Below are positions 1 through 6,180 of a stretch of 6,414 nt of DNA, in pieces. The DNA comes from Oscillospiraceae bacterium (GTDB taxonomy: Bacteria; Bacillota; Clostridia; Oscillospirales; Acutalibacteraceae): NCBI GenBank assembly GCA_003517915.1, contig DOZQ01000074.1, positions 1 through 6,414 of the forward strand, in the 5' to 3' direction. The notes below the pieces were generated by a model that was not told where the DNA came from, ran no database searches, and saw only the letters and a list, made by a program, of their open reading frames with translations. The first letter of the stretch is position 1, and every line of letters starts with the position of its first letter. Made by a program: the position numbers and the translations under genes.

Positions 1-1
1 G

Positions 2-169
2 AAGTTCAAATACCGCAACAGGGAATTTTGGTGTAGGGGCTACTATGTAGACACAGTGGGTAAAAATGCAAAGAAGATGCAAGAATACATCCAGAAACAG
101 CTGAAGGAAGATCAATTGAACGCACAGCTGACATTGGAAGAAGTAAGCCCGTTTACGGGTAGCAAGTAA
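2..169 (+). CDS. tnpA: IS200/IS605 family transposase TnpA, C-terminal fragment (cut by window edge)
   Basis: The open frame enters from the left edge and stops with TAA at 167-169, giving the last 55 residues of a protein. The fragment contains EFWCRGYYVDTVGKN, followed by a helix of the type KKMQEYIQKQL and the end SPFTGSK. This is the typical C-terminus of single-domain Y1 (HUH) transposases of the IS200/IS605 family, where the catalytic tyrosine lies in the last helix (a Y in EYIQKQ is the natural candidate). Such enzymes cut and join single-stranded DNA at hairpins at the element ends. The catalytic HUH motif is outside the window, so I cannot tell whether the gene is intact. It runs opposite to all other genes here, which fits an inserted element. 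Family assignment is by recognition of the motif, not by a search. Confidence 0.85.
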   Translation, partial: KFKYRNREFWCRGYYVDTVGKNAKKMQEYIQKQLKEDQLNAQLTLEEVSPFTGSK

Positions 170-250
170 CAATATTTTCGCATGTGCCAGACCGTACCAA
201 CCCCCTTTAGGGGTGGCTAGTAAACAAGGGCTAGGCCCGTTCATGAAAAA
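170..250 (+). mobile_element. Probable right end of the IS200/IS605 element
   Basis: Directly after the transposase stop there are two short hairpins and no gene: CCCC-TTTA-GGGG (202-213, extendable with bulges to 197-216) and GGGC-TAG-GCCC (228-238). IS200/IS605 elements lack terminal inverted repeats and carry subterminal hairpins at each end that TnpA recognises as single strands, so this layout fits a right end. The exact border cannot be set from one copy. It could lie just after 238, or the larger hairpin at 251-269 could belong to the element too. Confidence 0.5.
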
Positions 251-269
251 CCGCCGGCTAGGCCGGCGG
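246..269 (-). terminator. Rho-independent terminator of the rplM-rpsI operon
   Basis: The perfect inverted repeat CCGCCGGC-TAG-GCCGGCGG (251-269) has an 8-bp GC-rich stem and a 3-nt loop. Read on the minus strand it is followed at once by five T (246-250). It begins 29 bases beyond the rpsI stop codon, which is a normal terminator position. Plus-strand reading gives no T tract. The hairpin could also serve, or have been taken over, as the right-end structure of the adjacent IS200/IS605 element. Confidence 0.8.
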
Positions 270-298
270 ATAATTATTTGTATGGATTTATATATTTG

Positions 299-697
299 TT
301 AACGTTTCGAGAACTGAGGCGCTCTTCTTGCACCCTTGAGACCGTATTTTTTGCGTTCCTTCATACGCGGGTCACGCGTGAGGAAGCCGGCCTTTTTAAG
401 CGCCGGACGAAGCTCCGCGTTAAACTGGAGCAGTGCACGTGAAAGCCCATGGCGCACCGCGCCGGCCTGTCCCGTGACTCCGCCGCCCGCTACACGGCAG
501 ACTATGTCAAATTTATCTAATGTGTCGGTTAAGTTGAGCGGCTGACGGACTATCAGCTTGAGGGTCTCAAGCCCGAAATAATCGTCTATGTCGCGGTCGT
601 TGATGGTGATTCTTCCGCTGCCCTGATAGACGCGCACGCGCGCTACCGAGCTTTTTCTTCTGCCGGTACCGTAAAAATAAGGTTTGCTGTCATACAT
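299..697 (-). CDS. rpsI: 30S ribosomal protein S9
   Basis: The product is uS9, a protein of the small-subunit head whose C-terminal tail reaches the P-site tRNA. The 132 residues match the family length of about 130. Recognisable parts are [13 protein letters not shown] near the N-terminus (residues 9-21), the glycine-rich [16 protein letters not shown] stretch (69-84), and the basic tail [20 protein letters not shown] ending in KR (113-132). I chose the ATG at 697 because GGAGG lies 8 bases upstream (706-710) and because it gives the family N-terminus; the open frame continues upstream only as an out-of-frame reading of rplM. It starts 17 bases after the rplM stop, so the two are co-transcribed, as is usual for this pair. 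A terminator follows at 246-269. The protein is intact. Confidence 0.98.
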   Translation of the reverse strand: MYDSKPYFYGTGRRKSSVARVRVYQGSGRITINDRDIDDYFGLETLKLIVRQPLNLTDTLDKFDIVCRVAGGGVTGQAGAVRHGLSRALLQFNAELRPALKKAGFLTRDPRMKERKKYGLKGARRAPQFSKR

Positions 698-714
698 AAA
701 CGCTGCCTCCCTCT

Positions 715-1143
715 CTAAAATGACCAAACTTCCGGTTTTTGCGCCGCGTGCAGGTGAGAATCCCCCGCGTAAACGCGCAGGCGCGTAAGCGATTTGCGGC
801 CAAGTGTAGTATCCGGCATCATGCCCTTGACGGCCAGCTCGACCGCCATTTCTGGACGGGTTTCCATCAGCTTGCGGTATTTTACCGCTTTGAGCCCGCC
901 GATATATCCGGTGTGGCGGTAATAAAATTTCTGATCCAGCTTTTTGCCTGTCAGCACCGCTTTGGACGCGTTGAGGACAATGACAAAATCTCCGCAGTCG
1001 ACATGCGGGGTAAAGATAGGATTGTGCTTGCCGCGCAGAATTGTAGCGGCCTGCACCGCAATACGGCCAAGCGGCTTGCCCGCCGCATCGATAATGTACC
1101 ATTTCCGGCTTATGTCGCCGGCTTTCGGCATAAACGTGGACAT
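715..1143 (-). CDS. rplM: 50S ribosomal protein L13
   Basis: The product is uL13, an early-assembling protein of the large subunit. The length, 142 residues, is typical for bacterial L13. Landmarks are [16 protein letters not shown] (residues 14-29), [22 protein letters not shown] (38-59), [12 protein letters not shown] (74-85), the KGMMP motif (106-110, more often KGMLP), and HLHAAQKPE near the end (130-138). The start at 1143 is fixed by the GGGAGGT ribosome binding site at 1150-1156, 6 bases upstream. An in-frame ATG at 1233 would place the start only a few bases after the predicted transcription start and has no ribosome binding site, so I rejected it. It is the first gene of a two-gene operon with rpsI. 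It is probably regulated through the leader at 1144-1239. Confidence 0.98.
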   Translation of the reverse strand: MSTFMPKAGDISRKWYIIDAAGKPLGRIAVQAATILRGKHNPIFTPHVDCGDFVIVLNASKAVLTGKKLDQKFYYRHTGYIGGLKAVKYRKLMETRPEMAVELAVKGMMPDTTLGRKSLTRLRVYAGDSHLHAAQKPEVWSF

Positions 1144-1239
1144 ATTTTTACCTCCCGTGCAGTTGTTGGTTCCACAGCTTTCTCTCCTGAGAGTTATCCC
1201 GGTGTTTTTGTACCGGAACAACATATCTGACATGCACCG
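1144..1239 (-). promoter_or_regulatory. Candidate L13 leader (5' untranslated regulatory RNA)
   Basis: The untranslated leader between the predicted transcription start (about 1239) and rplM is about 95 nt and folds well. An outer stem GTTGTT/AACAAC (1217-1222 with 1162-1167) encloses the hairpin CCGGT/ACCGG (1199-1203 with 1212-1216) and the hairpin CTCT/AGAG (1182-1185 with 1190-1193). That makes a branched structure just ahead of the ribosome binding site. Firmicutes rplM genes are known to carry an autoregulatory L13 leader family in this place. I see position and folding that fit; I did not match the family consensus. Confidence 0.55.
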
Positions 1240-1245
1240 AGGAAG

Positions 1246-1274
1246 ATAATAACATAGCGCCGCGGGTATGTCAA
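1246..1274 (-). promoter_or_regulatory. Sigma-A promoter of rplM-rpsI
   Basis: On the minus strand TTGACA (1269-1274) is followed, after exactly 17 bases, by TATTAT (1246-1251). The -35 box is a perfect consensus and the -10 box differs by one base. The predicted start lies near 1239, about 95 bases upstream of the rplM start codon. A strong promoter is expected for a ribosomal protein operon. Confidence 0.9.
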
Positions 1275-1500
1275 TAAGAATTTTAATTTATTTCTCTGAA
1301 ACTTTCATTTTCTCTTTTTTGCTCCCGTTTGCTTCAAATAGCTCACTTATCATTTCTGAAAAATATATAAAAAGCCTCGGAACTGACGCGGATTTCGGTA
1401 TCTTTTAACTCAGCATGAACATCCTGCGGATAAACGATGAATAGGACTAGCTTTGCATAGTCGAACATGTAAAAACAAGGAAATATTCTTTGTTTGCCTG
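1275..1500. other. Intergenic stretch without a supported gene
   Basis: This lies between the rplM promoter and the telA terminator and is AT-rich. The minus-strand open frame that crosses it (stop at 1343, first ATG near 1564) starts inside telA, runs through the telA terminator hairpin, and lacks a ribosome binding site. An inner ATG near 1469 also lacks one. I see no RNA gene, repeat or clear promoter. Confidence 0.6.
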
Positions 1501-1534
1501 AAAAGGGTGCCCATACTACGTATGGACACCCTTT
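1501..1534 (-). terminator. Terminator of the TelA operon
   Basis: A long inverted repeat, AAAGGGTG-C-CCATAC / GTATGG-A-CACCCTTT, has arms 1502-1516 and 1520-1534. The stem has 15 positions. The single mismatch, C1510 against A1526, becomes a G-U wobble in the minus-strand RNA, so the stem is complete in the telA direction. It starts 16 bases after the telA stop. The minus-strand T run is short (TTTT, three of them inside the stem), so termination efficiency is uncertain. Confidence 0.75.
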
Positions 1535-1550
1535 GATATTTTGCAAGGCG

Positions 1551-2690
1551 CTAATCCTCCGCACCGCTGCCGCGCTCCAGCTTTTTGACCTGCACCTCGC
1601 CCTGTGCGGCCATTTCCCTAAAGCTGTCTATAGTCTGGCGCATAACGGGCAGGGCTTCCTGCTTATAGGTGCTTATCGAGTCGAGTGCCGACATCAAATC
1701 GGAAAAAGACGCCTTAAGGGTTTCGACCGAGACGCCCGTCTGCATAGACTGCTTGTGGATTGCGGCGCCCTGCTCCTTGAGAAGGGCCGAGGTACCGCTG
1801 ATAAGAGTGTTTGTTGTCTCGTTGAGCATTTCTATCTTTTTAAGCACGATTTTCTGGTTATAAAGGGCGCTGGCGACCATAACCGCGGTGCGCAGCGCGG
1901 TGACCGTGACCGTCTGGGCACGGTCAACCCCGCGAATCAGCTCTTTGTTGTTGCGCCTTATAATCTCCATGGCGATAATCCCCTGCTGATTGACCACCAC
2001 CATCTGCTGCATGTCCATCACCCGCTGGCGCAGCGGGAAGAGCACCTCTTCCTCCACAAAACGAATCTGGTCGGCGTCGGCTCCCTCCAGCTTTGCCTGC
2101 TCTATCTTGGCGGCCAGGCTCTCATCCATAAGAGTTCCCATTTCAATCTCTTTGTATATCTGCTTTGTAATATCCCTGAGCGACTGTTCCTCAAGCGCGA
2201 GGGTAGTATTGTCATTTTTCAGCGTGGCCTTTCCCTTGTCCAGTGACTTTACTATGTCGGCAATGACCGTTTCGGCCTTCTCGTATTTTTCAAAATACCT
2301 GCGCACAGGATTAATAAGCTTGCCCAAAACCCCGGTCTTGGCAAAATCCACCGCGCCGGGATCAAGGTCTTTGATTTCACGCCGCAGGTCAAGCAGACCC
2401 TTCGACACTTCGCCGCCCTCGTCGCCGGATTTTGAAAGGTTGCCTATGGATACCTTGAGCAGCGCGTTTTTATTAGAGGATCTCGAGATGGAATCCAGCC
2501 CGAACTGGTCAATGGCCTGTGAGAACTTTTTCTTTTCAAGCGGGGAGTCCGGGTCACAGCTTATAATCTCCTCCGCGTTTTTTTCGGCCTGCCGTCTCAG
2601 GGCCAGTGTTTCCTCGGAATCCACCTTGACCTCTTCCATCACTTCCTGTTTGACGGCGTTTTCATCGGCAACCTGCATGGAAAATGACAT
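1551..2690 (-). CDS. telA: TelA-family protein (toxic anion resistance protein)
   Basis: The 379 residues belong to the TelA family (B. subtilis relatives YaaN and YceH). The hallmark is the conserved block EEVLFPLRQRVMDMQQMVVV and onward (about residues 214-285), containing NQQGIIAMEIIRRNN, LIRGVDRAQTVTVTALRTAV and ALYNQKIVLKKIE. The rest is charged and mostly helical, with likely coiled coils at about 28-60, 130-205 and 280-370. There is no signal peptide or membrane segment, so the protein is cytoplasmic. Family members are tied by name and genome context to tellurite and other stress resistance, but no enzymatic reaction is established. The start at 2690 has GGAGGT at 2697-2702, 6 bases upstream. 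It is the last gene of the operon, 143 bases after the VWA gene, with its own terminator. The symbol denotes the family; a tellurite phenotype here is not shown. Confidence 0.93.
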   Translation of the reverse strand: MSFSMQVADENAVKQEVMEEVKVDSEETLALRRQAEKNAEEIISCDPDSPLEKKKFSQAIDQFGLDSISRSSNKNALLKVSIGNLSKSGDEGGEVSKGLLDLRREIKDLDPGAVDFAKTGVLGKLINPVRRYFEKYEKAETVIADIVKSLDKGKATLKNDNTTLALEEQSLRDITKQIYKEIEMGTLMDESLAAKIEQAKLEGADADQIRFVEEEVLFPLRQRVMDMQQMVVVNQQGIIAMEIIRRNNKELIRGVDRAQTVTVTALRTAVMVASALYNQKIVLKKIEMLNETTNTLISGTSALLKEQGAAIHKQSMQTGVSVETLKASFSDLMSALDSISTYKQEALPVMRQTIDSFREMAAQGEVQVKKLERGSGAED

Positions 2691-2833
2691 ATTTTTACCT
2701 CCGCTTCAAAAATATTTTTTAATGAAACACCCCAGAAGGGCGGAGAATGAGACTTGGAACGCTTGCGCCTGATATTTTTCGTGCGAACGCGAAGCGGATG
2801 CCCCGGCGCCGCCGATTAATTGCTTACCCCGCA
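2691..2833 (-). other. Intergenic spacer between the VWA gene and telA
   Basis: At 143 bases this spacer is the longest inside the operon. It holds the telA ribosome binding site and a 12-bp AT palindrome AAAAATATTTTT (2708-2719). I see no convincing terminator hairpin with a T tract and no promoter with both boxes, so telA is most likely transcribed from upstream. RNA processing or a weak internal start cannot be excluded. Confidence 0.5.
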
Positions 2834-4537
2834 CTACATCTCGGCGTTGAACAGGCTTTGTATCTGATAGATAACATCGTCGGTGTCCGCGTTTATGCTG
2901 GCCGCCTCGTTTATCTGCGAAATTGTCGCTAGTGCCTCAATATTCGCGTTGTAGCCTATGCTGTAGATGGGAAAGCGCAGTCCTTCGATCATGCGCCTTG
3001 TGTTTCTCAAATTACTGCCCTGATTGGTCTCGCCGTCGGTCAGCACAAACATCATGCATTTGGCGTTTGGATTGTTCTGCTTGGCTTCATGAAGCATGTC
3101 CGACGCGACCACAATGCCGTCAAACATCGCCGTTCCGCCGTTGGGGTACATATTTCTGACCGCGCCCGTAAAGAGCGAGCGCTGGTTCAAATCGAACTTG
3201 CCGATGGGAAGCGCAATGTTTACATCGTCCGAAAAGGTCACAAGCCCTATGGAGCTTTCGGCGTTTATAAACTTGGAGCCGGTCAGCAGTGATTCCTTAA
3301 GCCGCAAAATAGAATCCCCGCTCATGCTGCCAGATATGTCGGCAACAAACACGGCGATAATCTCGCGGTTGCCGGTTTTCTTCTCTTTCCAGAGCTTCTG
3401 CGCCGCCGGAAGCGCCTTGCCGCTTATATTAGGGATATCGCAGACATAATCGTCATGGCCGTTAAAGCCTTTTTCAGCGGCGGCCGCCTGACTTTCATCC
3501 GTTTTGCAAAAATCTATAAACTGCCTTAAAATCTGCTTTTTCATGTCCGAAAGCTCGCCGATTTCATATACGGGGCTGTCGTGGCGTACGCCGAAAGGCG
3601 TAAACACATAGCTTGCTTTAAATTCCGGGGTATTCATATACTGCTGATATTCGAATACAAACCCGTTGAGAGCCCCTGACGCCGCCGATTCCTTCATCTG
3701 AAGGGTGGTGTAGGCCACATAGGGGATATTGGTCTGGAAGTCCTCAAACGCTCCCTTGGCGTCTTCGGCCAAAGGATTTTGGCTGTTAAAGGTATAAAGG
3801 GTCGATATCAAAAAATTCGCGCCGGTCGAGCTTGCGAACGGGTTGGTATATCCCATTGCGATCTCTCCGCCTGAAACGGCCTTTATTATACTTTCAACCG
3901 TGACCCCGCCATATTTCTCGGTGATTTTGTCATGCTCGGTTTTTGTAAGCACAATTCCGGCGACATTTCCGGTCAGCTTTTTCTCGGCCATTTTAATGTT
4001 GACCCCGTAGGATTCCAGCATGTCGCCCCAAAGCTCATTCGAGGGCGAAAATGCGTCCGGCAGATATTTGCCCGAGGCTATATAATCCACGCCCAGCCCC
4101 GAGGCAATGCCCCTAATACGCACCGATACCGACTGCCCGTTCACCGACGCGCCGGAGCTGTTGAACGCCTGTGCCATATCGACCAGCCAGCGGTCGTTGT
4201 CGGCTCCGGAGCCTGCGGAAACGGTGGCCTTTTCGGTCGACGAAAAAATTTCTACATAGTTTTCGGTGGATTCGTCCACCTGCGGGGGATATTTGGAAAT
4301 GTCGGGCAGGGCTTGCTGAATATCCGCCGCGGAAAGATCCACATTGTCTTTTATGGGCTCAAGGGTGTTCACATGGATTTTTTTATAAAGCTTTTCCATG
4401 TCTTTTACGGCGTCCTCCTCGGTAACTTCCCGATCGCCGCCGGAATTATTTATAAGCGTAATTATACCGAAGGTTCCGCCAAACACCAAAACCGCTATGA
4501 GAATGAAAATAATAAAAGTCTTTTTGTTTTTGGACAT
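2834..4537 (-). CDS. Membrane-anchored substrate-binding and VWA domain fusion protein
   Basis: The 567 residues begin with a positively charged end and one hydrophobic helix (about 7-30) without a clear signal peptidase or lipobox site. It is therefore probably an N-terminal anchor with the rest outside the cell. Residues about 90-360 resemble a type 2 periplasmic binding protein of the phosphate/molybdate-binding kind, notably GYTNPFASSTGANFL (229-243). Residues about 390-565 are a von Willebrand factor A domain with a complete metal-ion-dependent adhesion site: DISGS at 400-404, T469 in NGGTAMFDG, and D501 in VLTDGETN. VWA domains bind partner proteins through a divalent metal. The start at 4537 is supported by AAGGGAG at 4547-4553, 9 bases upstream. 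It is the middle gene, 49 bases after the membrane-protein gene. No ligand can be named. The domain assignment is firm for VWA and good for the binding domain. Confidence 0.9.
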   Translation of the reverse strand: MSKNKKTFIIFILIAVLVFGGTFGIITLINNSGGDREVTEEDAVKDMEKLYKKIHVNTLEPIKDNVDLSAADIQQALPDISKYPPQVDESTENYVEIFSSTEKATVSAGSGADNDRWLVDMAQAFNSSGASVNGQSVSVRIRGIASGLGVDYIASGKYLPDAFSPSNELWGDMLESYGVNIKMAEKKLTGNVAGIVLTKTEHDKITEKYGGVTVESIIKAVSGGEIAMGYTNPFASSTGANFLISTLYTFNSQNPLAEDAKGAFEDFQTNIPYVAYTTLQMKESAASGALNGFVFEYQQYMNTPEFKASYVFTPFGVRHDSPVYEIGELSDMKKQILRQFIDFCKTDESQAAAAEKGFNGHDDYVCDIPNISGKALPAAQKLWKEKKTGNREIIAVFVADISGSMSGDSILRLKESLLTGSKFINAESSIGLVTFSDDVNIALPIGKFDLNQRSLFTGAVRNMYPNGGTAMFDGIVVASDMLHEAKQNNPNAKCMMFVLTDGETNQGSNLRNTRRMIEGLRFPIYSIGYNANIEALATISQINEAASINADTDDVIYQIQSLFNAEM

Positions 4538-4586
4538 AGCTTTTCGCTCCCTTCCGATTGCTTTTCTTATAGTTATATGATATGCG

Positions 4587-5348
4587 TTATTTATACCATT
4601 TTGTGTCGCTTATCAGCGACTCTATCTCTTTTACCGCGTCCATATCCGCTATATCCCCGTCACTGAGGGCACTTAGCTTGGAAATTTCGAGAATAAGCTG
4701 GTCTAAGCGAATGAGTATCTGCTCGTTGTCATGGGTGACCTTGCCCGCGTAGGCTATGTACTCGTCGTATATTTTCATATGGGACTGTCTCAAATGGCTG
4801 ATTGGCCCCGAGGTGGGATTCCCCAGCAATTTTTCATAGTCTTCCTCATCAAAGGCCAAAATCCGACCGATAAAGCTGCGCGTGGCTCCTATCATAATTG
4901 CCTCGGTACCGTCCACGGCAGACTGGAACTTGCTGTAGCTCATCTCTGATGCCGAAAACCTGTCCAGCAAGATATCGCGGATAGTCGCTTTTTTCCTTTT
5001 GAAGCGCTCGATCTGCTCAATTATGGTTCTTAAAGTTAAAACAAAGGTGCTCGCCTTACTGGTGTCAATATACTGCCGCGCGGCTCTGGCGCAGTCGTCC
5101 AGCGTTTTGATCTCGCGCTCCTGAGCCGGATCCTTATGCGGCTGCGGGGATTTCGCAAACAGAATTTTATAGTTGACATAGAAAAAGAGTATAACCGACA
5201 CTACGATTATCATGACACCCAACGCCGTTTGCAGAACGTTCTCACCCGACATGTTGATTCGCACAAACATGCCGGAAAAAACAAAGATGTTAATAAAGGA
5301 TACTCCCAAGTTAAACGCGACCAGCTTGAGAACAGTTTTCTTTGACAT
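4587..5348 (-). CDS. Two-helix membrane protein of unknown function, first gene of the TelA operon
   Basis: I do not recognise this 253-residue protein with certainty. Two hydrophobic helices (about 9-29 and 40-62) are joined by a short loop with RINMSGEN. This predicts a hairpin in the membrane with both ends inside and a cytoplasmic part of about 190 residues. That part is charged and helical, including QIERFKRKKATIRDILLDRFS (112-132) and a long helix at about 185-225, and ends in WYK. No enzyme motif is visible. In B. subtilis the TelA homologue YaaN is encoded next to xpaC, whose product is also a small membrane protein; a distant XpaC-like role is possible but unproven. GAGGGAAGG at 5354-5362 lies just upstream of the ATG at 5348. 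It is 49 bases ahead of the VWA gene and follows the operon promoter. Confidence 0.85.
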   Translation of the reverse strand: MSKKTVLKLVAFNLGVSFINIFVFSGMFVRINMSGENVLQTALGVMIIVVSVILFFYVNYKILFAKSPQPHKDPAQEREIKTLDDCARAARQYIDTSKASTFVLTLRTIIEQIERFKRKKATIRDILLDRFSASEMSYSKFQSAVDGTEAIMIGATRSFIGRILAFDEEDYEKLLGNPTSGPISHLRQSHMKIYDEYIAYAGKVTHDNEQILIRLDQLILEISKLSALSDGDIADMDAVKEIESLISDTKWYK

Positions 5349-5444
5349 TGTGACCTTCCCTCATCCGTTTATTCCGCCTCGCCAAATCGGCGGCGTCCGC
5401 AGTTAAGCCGAGCCGCGCAGGCGTGCGGAATGGAAAAAATATTT
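5349..5444 (-). promoter_or_regulatory. GC-rich 5' leader of the TelA operon
   Basis: About 95 nt lie between the predicted transcription start and the first gene. They are markedly GC-rich against the AT-rich promoter and contain CCGCC/GGCGG (5374-5378 with 5389-5393, with a competing CGCC/GGCG pairing) and a CCGCGC/GTGCGG hairpin (5413-5418 with 5423-5428, one mismatch). No known riboswitch is recognised and no T tract follows. A regulatory role is a guess. Confidence 0.35.
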
Positions 5445-5450
5445 ATATTT

Positions 5451-5479
5451 ATTATATCATGAAGTTATTTTTCGGGCAA
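5451..5479 (-). promoter_or_regulatory. Sigma-A promoter of the TelA operon (extended -10)
   Basis: On the minus strand there is a perfect TATAAT (5451-5456), preceded by TGA (5457-5459), an extended -10 motif. TTGCCC (5474-5479), matching four of six -35 positions, sits 17 bases upstream. The predicted start is near 5444. It is the only good promoter ahead of the three genes and lies about 20 bases downstream, in the direction of transcription, of the terminator at 5499-5540. Confidence 0.82.
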
Positions 5480-5498
5480 CTTAATTTTACTTCCATAC

Positions 5499-5540
5499 AA
5501 AAAAACCAACCGTTTACAAAACCTTTGTTTTGCAAACGGT
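5499..5540 (-). terminator. Rho-independent terminator ending a transcript upstream of the TelA operon
   Basis: The inverted repeat ACCGTTT-A-CAAAAC / GTTTTG-C-AAACGGT (arms 5509-5522 and 5527-5540, loop of 4) is followed on the minus strand by TGG and seven T (5499-5505). Its only mismatch, A5516 against C5533, is a U-G wobble in minus-strand RNA. The T tract exists only in that direction. It implies a transcript coming from the right although no protein gene is found there. Confidence 0.82.
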
Positions 5541-5804
5541 CAAAATTATCACAAAAACACAATCCCCACAAAATTCCTAACGCAAACAAAGATTCATGCA
5601 GAATAGCTGTGACCCTGAGCAAGCAACGAATAAAAGGGGAATTCATTGCTTGCCCAGGGTATGGGGCAGTTTGGCGAACCGTTTTATAGTCGGCCAGCAT
5701 ATAAAATTAGCATACTTGCTATGGGCAAATACCTGTACCGCCTATGCGCGCCGGAAAGGAAGTATCTGCCCTGACAAGCTTACGAATGTACCTCATGATA
5801 AAGT
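5499..5804 (-). ncRNA. Candidate structured non-coding RNA, family unknown
   Basis: This region has no credible protein gene but strong secondary structure. In minus-strand order it contains a stem of 10 positions GGGCAGATAC/GTATTTGCCC (5762-5771 with 5723-5732), a 5-bp hairpin TAGCA/TGCTA (5708-5721), a stem of 20 positions with a 9-nt loop (5612-5660), and the terminator at 5499-5540. All four mismatches in these stems are A-C in the plus strand and G-U in the minus strand, so all pair fully only as minus-strand RNA. The 20-position stem's loop (UCCCC, 5636-5640) could pair with GGGGA downstream (5563-5567) as a pseudoknot. A TATAAT box lies at 5811-5816, but no -35 box is visible. It could be a free small RNA or an attenuator-type leader ahead of the TelA operon. 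I matched it to none of RNase P, tmRNA, SRP RNA or T-box. The 5' end is uncertain. Confidence 0.5.
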
Positions 5805-5810
5805 TAATAT

Positions 5811-5816
5811 ATTATA
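5811..5816 (-). promoter_or_regulatory. Possible -10 box for the candidate RNA
   Basis: A perfect TATAAT is read on the minus strand at a distance that would give an RNA of about 300 nt ending at the 5499 terminator. No -35 hexamer is found 15-18 bases upstream and there is no extended TG motif, so this is weak support. Confidence 0.25.
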
Positions 5817-6180
5817 CGCTGTCGGGTTCTGATTTGATTTATGCGTATTCGTGACGTAGGCAGCATTCACCGTAGCAATATATCCATTTATTGGGACGAG
5901 TGAACATTGTGTATTCTTCTGAAAAATAACTATATTTCACTATTTGATTTTTACCGTGCAATATATATTTTAAATTGGTGTATTTCAGTGCCCTTTTAAA
6001 CTTTATCACTGTTCATACCAGGCTGCCATAAAAGCCCCCATGTATTTTTTGCTCGAGCACGAAAGTCAAAAGGTTTTGGGTTTTATGACAAATAGGCAAC
6101 AAAAAATATGTTTAAAGTATAGATTTTATAATTAATACGGATTTAGGGCTTGATTTTTTAATACACTTAATTTATCTTTA
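5817..6180. other. AT-rich non-coding stretch
   Basis: There is no open frame of note on either strand. Points seen are a perfect 10-bp palindrome TGCTCGAGCA at 6050-6059, similar to the palindrome in the repeats to the right, and ACACTTAATTTATCTTT near 6163-6179, which looks like a worn copy of the repeat tail. The base composition is clearly more AT-rich than the genes to the left. Confidence 0.5.

Noticed and set aside
299..1102. Long minus-strand frame extending S9 by more than 130 residues
   Set aside because: The extra part is rplM read in another frame. S9 starts at 697 with a good ribosome binding site and normal family length.
1144..1233. In-frame upstream start for L13 at 1233
   Set aside because: It would begin within a few bases of the predicted transcription start, has no ribosome binding site, and adds 30 residues foreign to L13.
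1343..1564. 73-residue minus-strand open frame upstream of rplM
   Set aside because: It overlaps the end of telA and the terminator hairpin, lacks a ribosome binding site and shows no family likeness.
1494..2246. Long plus-strand frame opposite telA
   Set aside because: It is a shadow of the telA coding sequence; the minus-strand protein has clear family motifs.
2708..2719. AT palindrome before telA as a terminator or promoter
   Set aside because: It has no GC stem and no paired -35/-10 boxes; it is more likely composition bias.
3932..4666. Long plus-strand frame opposite the VWA gene
   Set aside because: It is a shadow of the VWA fusion gene and crosses into the next gene without a ribosome binding site.
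5452..5700. 82-residue minus-strand open frame
   Set aside because: It runs through the terminator hairpin and ends inside the operon promoter, with no start signal or family features.
5596..5832. 78-residue plus-strand open frame, and the shorter frame 5661-5774
   Set aside because: Both lie over strong RNA-type stems, have no ribosome binding site, and the wobble pattern points to a minus-strand RNA instead of plus-strand coding.
6028..6050. Possible plus-strand terminator GGCT...AGCC followed by a T run
   Set aside because: The stem is only 4 bp with a long gap before the T run, and no plus-strand gene precedes it.
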